26,454 nucleotides of DNA from DASQWC01 sp035640475. Its GTDB lineage: Bacteria > Actinomycetota > JAICYB01. A model generated the notes under the pieces. It searched no databases. It was not told the DNA's origin and was given only the letters and a program-made list of their open reading frames with translations. A program made the position numbers and the translations under genes. The stretch covers positions 1 through 26,454 of the forward strand of contig DASQWC010000037.1 in NCBI GenBank assembly GCA_035640475.1. The letters are read 5' to 3'. Positions 8,068 through 15,882 of this stretch are shown here, one piece after another. The first letter of the stretch is position 1; every line of letters begins with the position of its first letter.

Positions 8068-9006
8068 TTACTGAGTCTTGCGCGCTCCCGCGCGCGGGTG
8101 GCTCGCGTCGTACACGGCGCGCAGGCGCTCGGAGGTCACGTGCGTATACACCTGCGTGCTCCCGACGTCGGCGTGCCCCAGCAGCTCCTGCACACTTCGC
8201 AGGTCCGCTCCGCCCTCGAGCAAATGTGTCGCAAAGGAGTGCCGCAACAAATGCGGCCAGATCGGCCGTCCGTCGAGTGAGACGACCCCGAGCTTGTGAA
8301 TGACCCTGCGGACGTCCCGCGTCGTCATCTGGCGTCCGCGCAGGTTGAGGAACAACGCATCGGGAGCGCCGTCGGTGTTGCGCGCAGCAAGCTTCGGACG
8401 TCCCTTGGCGAGGTAGGCCTCGATCGCCACCGCCGCGGGATCGGCCAGCGGGACGACCCGGTCGCGCCCGCCTTTGCCCTGTACGACGCGGACCCATCCG
8501 CTCGCAAGATCGAGGTCGTCGGACCGCAGCGCGCACGCCTCCCCCGCTCGAAGGCCGGCGTCGTAGAGCACCTCGACGAGGGCGAGGTTCCGCCACGACT
8601 CCGGTGCAGGCTCCGGAGCGGCCGTGGCCCCCTCGGCGAGCTGGAGAACACGTCCGACCTCGACGGGCTTCAGCACCTTCGGGAGCCGGGAGCGCGCCTT
8701 GGGCAGTGTCAGGAGCTCCGCCGGATTGCCGGCGACGACGCCCTCCCGCTCGCAGAATCGGTAGAAGCGCCGAATCACCGAGGCGCGCCGCCGGATCGAC
8801 GTTCGCTGGAGCCCGCGGGTCTCGAGGTTGGCGAGGTACGTGCGCAGCGTCGGATGGTCCACGGCATCAAACGCGCGATCGAGCCGCCGGAGGAAACCGA
8901 GGAAGTCGGAGAGGTCGTTTCGGTACGCCGCGACAGTGTGCCTCGACGCCTTCCGCGGCCCTTCGAGGTACGCAAGGTAACGCTCCATCAGCAGCTCGCC
9001 GCTCAT
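8068..9006 (-). CDS. xerC: Tyrosine recombinase XerC/XerD
   Basis: Site-specific tyrosine recombinase, most likely the Xer enzyme that resolves chromosome dimers at dif. The protein has 312 residues. The N-terminal SAM-like DNA-binding domain spans about 5-95 (SRHTVAAYRNDLSDFL) and the catalytic domain about 110-300. All catalytic residues are present: Arg153 (GLRAGE), Lys178 (GKGGR), His252 and Arg255 (HLLRHSFATHLLEGG), His278 (LLGHADVGSTQ) and nucleophile Tyr287 (VYTH). The neighbourhood (xerC upstream of rpsB) is the typical actinobacterial location of the chromosomal Xer gene, which argues against a phage integrase. Start: ATG 9006 gives the usual N-terminus; an in-frame ATG at 8988 is an alternative, and neither has a strong ribosome binding site. 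XerC versus XerD cannot be told apart from this sequence alone. Confidence 0.9.
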   Translation of the reverse strand: MSGELLMERYLAYLEGPRKASRHTVAAYRNDLSDFLGFLRRLDRAFDAVDHPTLRTYLANLETRGLQRTSIRRRASVIRRFYRFCEREGVVAGNPAELLTLPKARSRLPKVLKPVEVGRVLQLAEGATAAPEPAPESWRNLALVEVLYDAGLRAGEACALRSDDLDLASGWVRVVQGKGGRDRVVPLADPAAVAIEAYLAKGRPKLAARNTDGAPDALFLNLRGRQMTTRDVRRVIHKLGVVSLDGRPIWPHLLRHSFATHLLEGGADLRSVQELLGHADVGSTQVYTHVTSERLRAVYDASHPRAGARKTQ

Positions 9007-9074
9007 CCATCAATGCAACCACGCACCCGGCTCCCAGAAGTGGATTCCCGACATATGCGTGTCGCCTCGGGCGG

Positions 9075-9080
9075 TACGGT
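9075..9080 (+). promoter_or_regulatory. Candidate -10 box for lhr (possible leaderless start)
   Basis: TACGGT matches the actinobacterial TANNNT -10 pattern and ends 6 bases before the lhr GTG. Transcription starting about 7 bases after the box would begin at the start codon. No -35 motif is evident. GGTGAGG in the same bases could instead act as a ribosome binding site for a longer transcript. Confidence 0.3.
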
Positions 9081-9086
9081 GAGGTC

Positions 9087-12000
9087 GTGAGCCCGGACAC
9101 CTTCTCGCCTCCGACGAGCGCGTGGTTCGATGCCACGTTCCGCGAGCCGACGCCCGCGCAGCGCGACGGCTGGCCGTCGATCGCCGGTGGTTCGCACACA
9201 CTCGTCTGCGCCCCGACCGGTTCGGGCAAGACCCTGGCGGCCTTCTTATGGGCAATCGATCGCATCGCGACCGACGACGTCCCGGACCGCAAGCAGCGCT
9301 GCCGCGTCCTCTATATCTCCCCGCTGCGCGCGCTCGCCGTCGACGTCGAGAAGAACCTGCGGGCGCCGATCGCCGGCATCAAGCTCGCCGCGGAACGTCT
9401 CGGCATCGACATCCACGAGCCGTCCGTCGCGATTCGCACGGGCGACACCGAGGCCGCCGAGCGGCGCGCGCTGCAACGTACGCCGCCCGACATCCTCATC
9501 ACGACGCCCGAGTCGCTGTACTTGATGCTCACCTCCCAGGCGCGCGACACGCTTCGCTCCGTCGAAACGGTGATCGTCGACGAGATCCATGCCGTCGCAC
9601 ACTCAAAGCGCGGCTCCCATCTCATGCTCTCCCTCGAGCGGCTCGAGGAGATCACGACGGCACCGCCGCAGCGCATCGGACTGTCGGCGACGCAGCGTCC
9701 GCTCGAAGAGATCGCACGCTTCCTGGGTGGACGCGTCAACGGAAAAGACCGCGCAGTCGCGATCATCGACGCCGGCCTCCGTAAGCAGCTCGATGTCGAG
9801 GTCGTCGTTCCCGTCGAGGACATGGCCAATCTCAGCGACCTGGATGCGCCTTCAGGCGCTCCTTCTAACCGGCACGACGACCGTCCCGGCGGCGACGGCC
9901 GCGGCTCGATCTGGCCCGCGATTCACCCGAAGCTGCTCGAGCTCGTGCTCGCACATCACTCGACGATCATCTTCGTCAACGCGCGCCGGCTCGCCGAACG
10001 ACTCGCTGCGCGGCTCAACGAGCTCGCGGAGACCGACATCGCCCGCGCGCATCACGGCTCCCTTGCGCGCGAACAGCGCCTGATCGTCGAGGACGAGTTG
10101 AAGTCGGGCCGCCTGCGTTGTCTCGTCGCGACGAGCTCGCTCGAGCTCGGCATCGACATGGGCGCCGTCGATCTCGTCGTGCAAGTCGAGTCACCCGGCT
10201 CGGTGTCCCGCGGCTTGCAGCGCATCGGGCGAGCCGGTCACCAAGTCGACGAGCCGAGCCGCGGGAAGGTGTTCCCGAAGTATCGCGGCGACCTCCTCGA
10301 AGCCGCCGTGGTCACCAAACGGATGCTCGAAGGCGCCATTGAGGAAACGCGTTATCCGCGCAATCCGCTCGACGTCCTCGCACAGCACATCATCGCGATG
10401 TGTGCGATGGAGGATTGGTCCGTCGAGGATCTCGCGGCCGTCGTTCGCCGGTCGGCTCCCTTCGGCGACCTTTCCGACGACGTGCTGCACGCTGTGCTCG
10501 ATCTCTTGTCGGGCCGCTACCCGTCGACGGAATTCTCCGAACTGCGGCCTCGCATCGTGTGGGACCGCAGGACGAACACGCTCACCGCGCGCCAGGGCTC
10601 GAAGCGTCTCGCCGTCACGAGCGGCGGGACGATTCCCGATCGCGGATTGTTCGGCGTGTTTCTTCCAGACGGCGTACGCGTCGGCGAGCTCGACGAAGAG
10701 ATGGTCTACGAACGCCGTCCGGGCGAGACGTTCGTGCTCGGCGCGTCGACGTGGCGCATCGAAGAGATCACTTTCGACCGGGTCATCGTGACACCGGCAC
10801 CAGGTGAGCCGGCACAGATCCCGTTCTGGAAGGGCGACAAACCGGGACGTCCGATCGAGCTCGGGCGGGCACTCGGCGCTGCCGTCCGGGAGATCAGAGA
10901 AGTGCAGTCGTCACAAGGAAGGGACGCGGCGCTCGCAACACTCCAGCAGAGCTACGCGCTCGACGAGCTCGCGGCCGACAACCTGCTCACATACCTCGAC
11001 GACGAAGCCGAAGCGGCGGGAGCGGTGCCGGACGACCGAACGATCGTCGTCGAGCGCTTCCGCGACGAGATCGGCGACTGGCGCGTCTGTCTTCTCTCAC
11101 CGTTCGGCGCCCGCGTGCACGCGCCGTGGGCCATGGCCTTGCAGACGCGCCTCGGGGAGCGCATGGGATCCGACCTTCAGGTCTTGTGGTCCGACGACGG
11201 CATCATCCTTCGGCTCGGCGAGGCCTTCGATCACGTTCCCGTCGACGAGCTCTGCCCGTCGCCGGATGAGATCGAGCAGCTGGTGACCGAGCAGCTTCCC
11301 GAAACCGCGCTGTTCTCAGCGCGGTTTCGGGAAGCTGCGGCCCGCGCGCTTCTCTTGCCGCGACGGCGTCCGGATCGCCGGACGCCGTTGTGGCAGCAGC
11401 GGCAGCGCTCGGCCGACCTCTTGGCCGTCGCGGCTCGCTATCCGACCTTCCCGATTCTGCTCGAGACGACACGCGAATGCCTGCGCGATGTCTTCGATCT
11501 GCCCGCACTCAAGGAAGTGCTGCGCGACATTCGCTCGCGCCGCGTCCGCATCGTCTCCGTCGAGACGAAGCGATCGTCGCCGTTCGCTCAATCCCTGCTG
11601 TTCGGGTGGATCGCCGTCTACATGTACGAGGGCGACTCGCCGCCGGCCGAACGCCGGGCGGCGGCGCTCGCCCTCGACCCAGATCTGCTGCGCGAGCTGC
11701 TCGGAACGGAGGAGCTTCGCGAGCTCATCGACCCAGACGCGCTCGCCTCACTGGAGCTCGAGCTCCAGTGCCTGACCGACGGGAGACGGGCGACGGACGC
11801 CGACACACTGCACGACGTCCTCCGCCGCGTCGGCGATCTCACGCACGAGGAGATCGACGTGCGCTCGGACGGGGACCCGAGCACCTGGATCGACTCGCTC
11901 GTCGAGCAGCGACGCGCGATTCGGGTGTCCATCGCGGGCTCGGCGCGCATCGCGGCCGCCGAGGACGCGGCCCGCCTTCGCGATGCCGTCGGCGTCGCGC

Positions 12001-13487
12001 TGCCGCCCGGTCTGCCGGCGGCATTCACGGAGTCTGTGGAGGATCCCCTGACCGATCTCGTCGCGCGGTACGCGCGGAGGCACGGTCCATTCCTCACACA
12101 AGCGGTCGCCGCCCGGCTCGGCGTGTCGATCGAACGCGTCCGGGCGAGTCTGGACGCGCTCGAGTCGGACCAGCGCCTGCTGCGCGGGGAGTTCCGTCCG
12201 GACGGCGTGGAGCGCGAGTGGTGCGACCCGAACGTGCTCCGACAGCTCAAGCGACGATCGCTTGCCAGACTTCGCAAGGAGATCGAGCCCGTTGATGCAG
12301 CCGTGCTCGGCCGGTTCCTCCCGGCGTGGCAATCGATCACCTCGCCGCGGCAAGGGCCCGACGCGCTCGCCGAATGCATCGGACAGTTGCAAGGCGCAGC
12401 CGTCCCGGCGTCCGTGCTCGAGACCGACGTGCTGCCCGCGCGGCTGGCGGCATATCGCGCTGCAGATCTCGATGCTCTGTGCGCATCGGGCGAGCTCGTC
12501 TGGCTTGGTGCGGGATCGCTCGGTCCTTCCGACGGTAGGGTCCAGCTCTTCTTCCGTGATCAGCTTCGGCATCTCGCGCCGAGTCGTCCCGAAGACCGTC
12601 CGGCGGGACTCGTCCACGACGCCATCCGCCGGCGTCTTGCCGAGGCCGGCGCGTGCTTCTGGCCGGAGCTCGTTCACGCGGCACCCGACACAGACGAGCC
12701 GATTCTGCTCGCCGCATTGTGGGATCTCGTTTGGGCCGGTGAAGTCACCAACGACACGTTCGCCCCGCTGCGAGCACTGGCATGGGGACGGCCGAAGCGC
12801 GATCCGCGGGGCAAGCCCCGGCCGGGTGCGCTTCGCCGCGCAGGACCTCCGGCCGGCGCGGGACGCTGGTCCCTCGTCACCCTCGATCCCCGGCCGGCAG
12901 CGACCGAGAGCGCGCACGCCAAGGCGCTGCAGCTGCTCGATCGACACGGCGTACTCACACGCGAAGCGGCTTTGGCCGAGAACGTCGAAGGTGGGTTCGC
13001 GTCGGTGTACGGGATCCTCAAAGCACTCGAAGAATCCGGGCGCGTCCGCCGCGGCTACTTCGTCGCGGGCCTCGGCGCGGCGCAGTTTGCGCTGCCCGGC
13101 GCCGTTGAGCGCTTGCGCAGCTTGCGCGATGCCTCGGAGCGGCAGCTGCACGTGCTCGCGGCCACCGATCCCGCCCAGCCGTACGGTGCCGCTCTCTCGT
13201 GGCCCGAGTCAGCGGCACGGCCCGCACGAGCGGCCGGGGCGTACGTCGTCGTCGTCGACGGAGCATGCGCTGCGTATCTCGAACGCGGAGGCCGCAGCCT
13301 GTCCGTCTTCACGCAGGACGACGACGCCTGGGCGGAAGGGATTGCGTCGCTGCAGAAGGACGCCCGCGTTCGACGACTCGTCGTCGAACGCGTGAACGGC
13401 GTTCCGGCTGCCGACAGTCCTGAAGCCGATGCGCTTCGCGCAGCCGGCTTCAGCGACTCCTACCGAGGCCTGGCGCTTCGCGGCTGA
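9087..13487 (+). CDS. lhr: Lhr-type DEXH ATP-dependent DNA helicase (long form)
   Basis: Large helicase-related protein, an ATP-dependent 3'-5' DNA/RNA-DNA helicase implicated in DNA repair in mycobacteria and other bacteria. From the GTG at 9087 it has 1466 residues, the usual size of full-length Lhr. The helicase core shows Walker A APTGSGKT (42-49), DEIH (165-168), SAT (200-202), then domain 2 with IIFVNARR, ATSSLELGIDMG and motif VI QRIGRAGHQ (from 378). The core is followed by the winged-helix and Lhr-specific domain, then a long C-terminal region with the conserved RFREAAARALLLPRRRP and LWQQR segment (about 746-770) and further winged-helix-like parts (the Lhr-CTD, related to AlkZ-type domains). 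The frame extends upstream to 8604, but that part is antisense to xerC. It is divergent from xerC and convergent with the next gene, 3 bases away. A perfect 20-bp inverted repeat lies inside the gene. Confidence 0.95.
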   Translation: MSPDTFSPPTSAWFDATFREPTPAQRDGWPSIAGGSHTLVCAPTGSGKTLAAFLWAIDRIATDDVPDRKQRCRVLYISPLRALAVDVEKNLRAPIAGIKLAAERLGIDIHEPSVAIRTGDTEAAERRALQRTPPDILITTPESLYLMLTSQARDTLRSVETVIVDEIHAVAHSKRGSHLMLSLERLEEITTAPPQRIGLSATQRPLEEIARFLGGRVNGKDRAVAIIDAGLRKQLDVEVVVPVEDMANLSDLDAPSGAPSNRHDDRPGGDGRGSIWPAIHPKLLELVLAHHSTIIFVNARRLAERLAARLNELAETDIARAHHGSLAREQRLIVEDELKSGRLRCLVATSSLELGIDMGAVDLVVQVESPGSVSRGLQRIGRAGHQVDEPSRGKVFPKYRGDLLEAAVVTKRMLEGAIEETRYPRNPLDVLAQHIIAMCAMEDWSVEDLAAVVRRSAPFGDLSDDVLHAVLDLLSGRYPSTEFSELRPRIVWDRRTNTLTARQGSKRLAVTSGGTIPDRGLFGVFLPDGVRVGELDEEMVYERRPGETFVLGASTWRIEEITFDRVIVTPAPGEPAQIPFWKGDKPGRPIELGRALGAAVREIREVQSSQGRDAALATLQQSYALDELAADNLLTYLDDEAEAAGAVPDDRTIVVERFRDEIGDWRVCLLSPFGARVHAPWAMALQTRLGERMGSDLQVLWSDDGIILRLGEAFDHVPVDELCPSPDEIEQLVTEQLPETALFSARFREAAARALLLPRRRPDRRTPLWQQRQRSADLLAVAARYPTFPILLETTRECLRDVFDLPALKEVLRDIRSRRVRIVSVETKRSSPFAQSLLFGWIAVYMYEGDSPPAERRAAALALDPDLLRELLGTEELRELIDPDALASLELELQCLTDGRRATDADTLHDVLRRVGDLTHEEIDVRSDGDPSTWIDSLVEQRRAIRVSIAGSARIAAAEDAARLRDAVGVALPPGLPAAFTESVEDPLTDLVARYARRHGPFLTQAVAARLGVSIERVRASLDALESDQRLLRGEFRPDGVEREWCDPNVLRQLKRRSLARLRKEIEPVDAAVLGRFLPAWQSITSPRQGPDALAECIGQLQGAAVPASVLETDVLPARLAAYRAADLDALCASGELVWLGAGSLGPSDGRVQLFFRDQLRHLAPSRPEDRPAGLVHDAIRRRLAEAGACFWPELVHAAPDTDEPILLAALWDLVWAGEVTNDTFAPLRALAWGRPKRDPRGKPRPGALRRAGPPAGAGRWSLVTLDPRPAATESAHAKALQLLDRHGVLTREAALAENVEGGFASVYGILKALEESGRVRRGYFVAGLGAAQFALPGAVERLRSLRDASERQLHVLAATDPAQPYGAALSWPESAARPARAAGAYVVVVDGACAAYLERGGRSLSVFTQDDDAWAEGIASLQKDARVRRLVVERVNGVPAADSPEADALRAAGFSDSYRGLALRG
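11291..11338. repeat. Perfect 20-bp inverted repeat inside lhr
   Basis: Arms at 11291-11310 (GCAGCTTCCCGAAACCGCGC) and 11319-11338 are exact reverse complements, separated by the 8-base loop TGTTCTCA. The pairing stops at exactly 20 bp on the outside. The repeat covers codons 735-751 of lhr, in a segment conserved across Lhr proteins (LPETALFSARFREAA). The codons used here include CTT, CCC, TTT and TCA, which are unusual beside the GC-ending codons of the rest of the gene. Confidence 0.9.
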
Positions 13488-13502
13488 GGGCTACGCGAAG
13501 CG
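13474..13502. terminator. Hairpin across the lhr / secreted-protein convergent stops
   Basis: CGCTTCGCG (13474-13482) and CGCGAAGCG (13494-13502) form a perfect 9-bp stem. The 11-base loop contains both stop codons: TGA of lhr (13485-13487) and TAG of the minus-strand gene (13491-13493). It could end transcription in both directions. There is no T-tract on either side, which is common for high-GC bacteria but leaves the role unproven. Confidence 0.45.
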
Positions 13503-14615
13503 ATACACACGAACTTCATACGGTCCGAAGACGTCCTTCCCGATGTCGGCAAGGCGCGCGCCGCCGTTTCGAACCTCGAACGCCTGCCGCCCGAGCAACG
13601 ACGAACCAACTGAGAGACCCGCGACGACGTTGCCCGGTCCGTGATGGACGGCAATCAGCACATGCGATCCGTCGCCGGCGTCACGGAACAACGACGCGGT
13701 AACGCTCGATGCGGCGACTTGCACGCCCGGGACCGGACCTCGTTCGTACGCAGGCCGAAGCTGACGCAGCTCGCTGATCAACGGATTGAGCACGGAGCGT
13801 ACCCAGTCGCTCCGCGACCGGTAGCGCGTCCAGTACACGAGACCGTCCGCGCCGGCCACGATTGATGCAAAGGCCATGTACCGGGATTCGGCCTTCGTCG
13901 GCAACCGCTTTCCGAGAAAGTTCCTGCCTTGTGCGTCTTCGCCGAAGCCCTGGAGGACCGGGATGTAGCTGCCGACCTCACGGCCGATCTTCGCACGATT
14001 CTTGATTCGCTCCCACCACTTCGGCAGCCCGCTGAACTCTGGGCGCTTCGCAACGCACGGATAGGCATCGAACATCATCACGTCCATCGCGCCGACGAAC
14101 GGACGTGCGTCCTCGTAGATGCCGAACACCATGGCGATTCGATGTGTGGGGTCGACCGAACGGACAGCTTGGTAGGCCTCGCGCGCCTGGCTCGGTGAGA
14201 CCTTCTCGCTTCCGATCGTCGGTTCGTCCACGAGATGCCATCCCATGACGGCCGGGTGTGACTTGAATCGCGCGACGAACGAACGGATACGGCCCAGGTC
14301 GGACTTGCGGACCCACGTGCGGTCGATCTCCAGCATCACGCCGACCCCGGACACGAGCGCGCGGTCCAGGTACGCCTTCTCGTCGATGTCGTCGACGTTG
14401 TAGGGGACGACCGTATCGATCCCCTCCTGCTGAAATTGCGTGAGCCGGTCGGGCCTTTCCACGGAGTCGTACCAACCGAGGGGGAACGAGCTCCGAAACC
14501 CGTCCAGCGGCCCGGCCGTCGCCGGCGACGCGAGCGCCACCATGACGACGACGAGCGTCAGCGCGAGAAAGCTGGTTTTCCCCCTCAATCCGCGAACACG
14601 ATACCGGCTGGGCAA
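13491..14615 (-). CDS. Secreted TIM-barrel glycosidase-like protein
   Basis: Up to 374 residues, with an N-terminal signal peptide (hydrophobic stretch about 14-30, then SPATAG as a likely signal peptidase I site). Residues about 45-290 look like a glycosidase-type TIM barrel: LGWYDSVERPDRLTQFQQEGIDTVVPYN, VMLEIDRTWV, HPAVMGWHLVDEP (126-132, with Asp130-Glu131 where retaining glycosidases carry the acid/base), MMFDAYP (181-186), YIPVLQGFG and GADGLVYWTRY (255-265). The last 80 or so residues (GVQVAASSVTASLFRD...YEVRVYRFA) look like a beta-sandwich. Substrate unknown; loss of enzyme activity cannot be excluded. The longest frame begins at a TTG (14615) that abuts a hairpin; TTG 14588 gives an equally good signal peptide. 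Neither has a ribosome binding site. It is convergent with lhr and downstream of the VOC gene on the same strand. The fold assignment is an inference from motifs. Confidence 0.7.
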   Translation of the reverse strand: MPSRYRVRGLRGKTSFLALTLVVVMVALASPATAGPLDGFRSSFPLGWYDSVERPDRLTQFQQEGIDTVVPYNVDDIDEKAYLDRALVSGVGVMLEIDRTWVRKSDLGRIRSFVARFKSHPAVMGWHLVDEPTIGSEKVSPSQAREAYQAVRSVDPTHRIAMVFGIYEDARPFVGAMDVMMFDAYPCVAKRPEFSGLPKWWERIKNRAKIGREVGSYIPVLQGFGEDAQGRNFLGKRLPTKAESRYMAFASIVAGADGLVYWTRYRSRSDWVRSVLNPLISELRQLRPAYERGPVPGVQVAASSVTASLFRDAGDGSHVLIAVHHGPGNVVAGLSVGSSLLGRQAFEVRNGGARLADIGKDVFGPYEVRVYRFA

Positions 14616-14648
14616 GCCAAAGCCGGCGCTTTTGCGCCGGCTTTGGCT
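14615..14648. terminator. Strong hairpin after the VOC gene
   Basis: AGCCAAAGCCGGCGC (14615-14629) and its exact reverse complement (14634-14648) form a 15-bp stem with the loop TTTT. On the minus strand it lies 14 bases after the VOC stop codon and directly before the longest possible start of the secreted protein. It is a good candidate for a terminator without a T-tract, separating those two genes. Because it reaches base 14615, it favours the later TTG (14588) as the real start of the secreted protein. Confidence 0.55.
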
Positions 14649-14662
14649 CGACCCGGAATGCG

Positions 14663-15013
14663 TTAGCCGCCGGGAGGCTTCATGAGACCCACGAAGTTGC
14701 CTTCGGGATCCGTGAAGTGCGCGAGCTCCGGGCCGTCCGGAACCTGGAACGGCGGGTTCACCGTCTTTCCTCCCGCCTTCTCCACCGCGTCCAGCGCCTT
14801 CTGCAGGTCGGCGACCTGAATGTAGAAGGTCACGTGCGGCGTGCCGTCCGGATTCGGCCCAACCCCGCCCGGGATGCCTTCCTTGGCTTCGACCATCCCG
14901 TAGTTCATCGGGTTGTTCGCGTCGATCTTCCAGCCAAAGGACGTCGCATAGAAGTCCTGCAGCTTCTTTGCGTCCTTGCCTCCGATCTCAAACCACATGA
15001 CCGGATTGCTCAT
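14663..15013 (-). CDS. VOC family protein (glyoxalase/bleomycin-resistance fold)
   Basis: Small protein of 116 residues that fills one complete VOC domain: N-terminal PVMWFEIGGKDAKKLQDFYATSFGWKI (beta-alpha-beta half), GIPGGVGPNPDGTPHVTFYIQV in the middle, and a C-terminal FTDPEGNFVGLMKP. Glu9, the His in PHVTFYI and the C-terminal strand are where metal ligands usually sit in this superfamily, but the true substrate cannot be inferred. Close relatives are generally annotated as glyoxalase/bleomycin resistance/dioxygenase superfamily proteins and often sit beside ArsR-SRPBCC pairs, as here. The ribosome binding site is very strong (AAGGAAGGAGGAGGA directly before the ATG). It lies 68 bases after the SRPBCC stop on the same strand and is probably in the same transcription unit. 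Confidence 0.88.
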   Translation of the reverse strand: MSNPVMWFEIGGKDAKKLQDFYATSFGWKIDANNPMNYGMVEAKEGIPGGVGPNPDGTPHVTFYIQVADLQKALDAVEKAGGKTVNPPFQVPDGPELAHFTDPEGNFVGLMKPPGG

Positions 15014-15067
15014 TCCTCCTCCTTCCTTCGATGACTCCGAACGCTAACCAGCCAATTCGACACCCTG

Positions 15068-15103
15068 CTGTCGGGAATAGGTCAGCCTGTCGGAAATAAG
15101 TCA
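15068..15103. repeat. Two imperfect 17-bp direct repeats at the SRPBCC 3' end
   Basis: CTGTCGGGAATAGGTCA (15068-15084) and CTGTCGGAAATAAGTCA (15087-15103) match at 15 of 17 positions with a 19-base period. The second copy encodes the last residues of the SRPBCC protein; the first copy contains its stop codon and the following bases. This looks like a short tandem duplication that moved or preserved the stop. Confidence 0.6.
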
Positions 15104-15540
15104 CGGCCGGACGCGGCTGCTCGCAGCCTGTCCATGTAATGCGTCCATCCCTGCTTGTGCTGCTCGGCCATTTCCTCGGTCGGAAGGCCCGTGTGCCGGA
15201 GCGTCAGAACGGTTCCGGCGCCGTCCGGTCGCAGCGACACCTCAACGAGGCTCGAGCCCGGCGCAACGACCTGTCCGTCACCTTCCCACCCCCAGGTGAA
15301 CGCGACGAATCTCGGCGGATCGACGCGAACGTACTCGCCTTTCGCAATCGCCTCGGAGAGCACCTGGACGCGGAGAACACCGCCGGGCTGCGGATCGAGC
15401 TCCGCATTGCTGCCCATCCACTGCTTCATCTTCTCGGGGTCGGTGAAGAACTCGAAGACCGTCTCGGGCGGCGCGTCGATGCCGATCTCACGCTCGAAGA
15501 CGAATCCGGTCTCCTGCGTCATTCCTTTAGCCTCAGCCAC
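15082..15540 (-). CDS. SRPBCC / AHSA1-like domain protein
   Basis: A single START-fold ligand-binding domain of the activator-of-Hsp90-ATPase-like group. The protein has up to 152 residues. Typical family points: FEREIGIDAPPETVFEFFTDPEKMKQWMG near the N-terminus, GGVLRVQV, DPPRFVAFTWGWEG, SLVEVSLRPDGAGTVLTLRHTGLPTEEM, and WTHYMDRLRAA in the C-terminal helix that closes the hydrophobic pocket. In bacteria such proteins are very often co-transcribed with an ArsR regulator, as here; the ligand is unknown. The longest start (GTG 15540) overlaps arsR by 8 bases. ATG 15522 has a GAGG at a good distance and would remove the overlap, giving 146 residues; I consider that start at least as likely. It is probably translated from the arsR transcript. 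Confidence 0.88.
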   Translation of the reverse strand: MAEAKGMTQETGFVFEREIGIDAPPETVFEFFTDPEKMKQWMGSNAELDPQPGGVLRVQVLSEAIAKGEYVRVDPPRFVAFTWGWEGDGQVVAPGSSLVEVSLRPDGAGTVLTLRHTGLPTEEMAEQHKQGWTHYMDRLRAAASGRDLFPTG

Positions 15541-15847
15541 GGCGCTTCCTCTTCTCCTCCCCTTCGGCGGCCGCCTTCAATCTCCGCAGCGCGGCGTCCC
15601 AGAACTCCTCGAGAAACCGCCTGAGCTCGCGGAGGCCTTCCGGCCGCGCCCGATAGAGCCTGCGAGTGCCATCTCGACGCTCGTTCACGAGTCCCGCCTC
15701 CTTGAGCACCCGCAGGTGCTGCGAGATCGCCGGCCGGGTGACCTCGAACTCGCGCGCGATCTCGCCGGCCGAGCGCTCCGCATCGCGGACGAGCTGGAGA
15801 ATCGCCCGTCGCCGGGGCTCGGCGATCGCTTTGAGCGCTGCCTCCAT
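15533..15847 (-). CDS. ArsR-family transcriptional regulator
   Basis: Small winged-helix repressor of 104 residues. The HTH is clear: AIAEPRRRAILQLVRDAERSAGEIAREFEVTRPAISQHLRVLKEAGLVNERRDGTRRLYRARPEGL (helix-turn-helix roughly 25-55, wing about 58-68). The C-terminus has FLEEFWDAALRRLKAAAE, a helix typical of the ArsR subgroup paired with SRPBCC proteins. There are no cysteines, so the usual metal-sensing CxC site of ArsR/SmtB is absent and a small organic ligand or the partner SRPBCC protein is more likely to be the input. The start ATG (15847) has no ribosome binding site and lies 6 bases after a -10 box, so the mRNA is probably leaderless. An inverted repeat overlaps the -35 box and is the probable self-operator. 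Confidence 0.92.
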   Translation of the reverse strand: MEAALKAIAEPRRRAILQLVRDAERSAGEIAREFEVTRPAISQHLRVLKEAGLVNERRDGTRRLYRARPEGLRELRRFLEEFWDAALRRLKAAAEGEEKRKRRG

Positions 15848-15853
15848 CGATCT

Positions 15854-15882
15854 ATTTAAGCTACCACTAACGTAAGTGTCAA
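15854..15882 (-). promoter_or_regulatory. arsR promoter with consensus -35 (leaderless)
   Basis: On the minus strand, TTGACA (15882-15877) is a perfect housekeeping -35. It is followed by a 17-base spacer and TTAAAT (15859-15854) as the -10. The arsR ATG starts 6 bases after the -10, so the predicted transcription start, about 7 bases from it, falls on the A of the ATG. Confidence 0.7.

Noticed and set aside
8068..9006. XerC-like gene as a phage or genomic-island integrase
   Set aside because: Its length, motifs and place upstream of rpsB are those of a chromosomal Xer recombinase, with no attachment site repeats seen nearby.
8604..9086. 161-codon upstream extension of lhr
   Set aside because: It overlaps xerC completely on the other strand and is not like the Lhr N-terminus, which starts just before the PTPAQ motif; GTG 9087 fits better.
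11748..13151. Open frame of 467 codons on the minus strand inside lhr
   Set aside because: It is antisense to a clearly conserved Lhr C-terminal region and has no recognisable domain.
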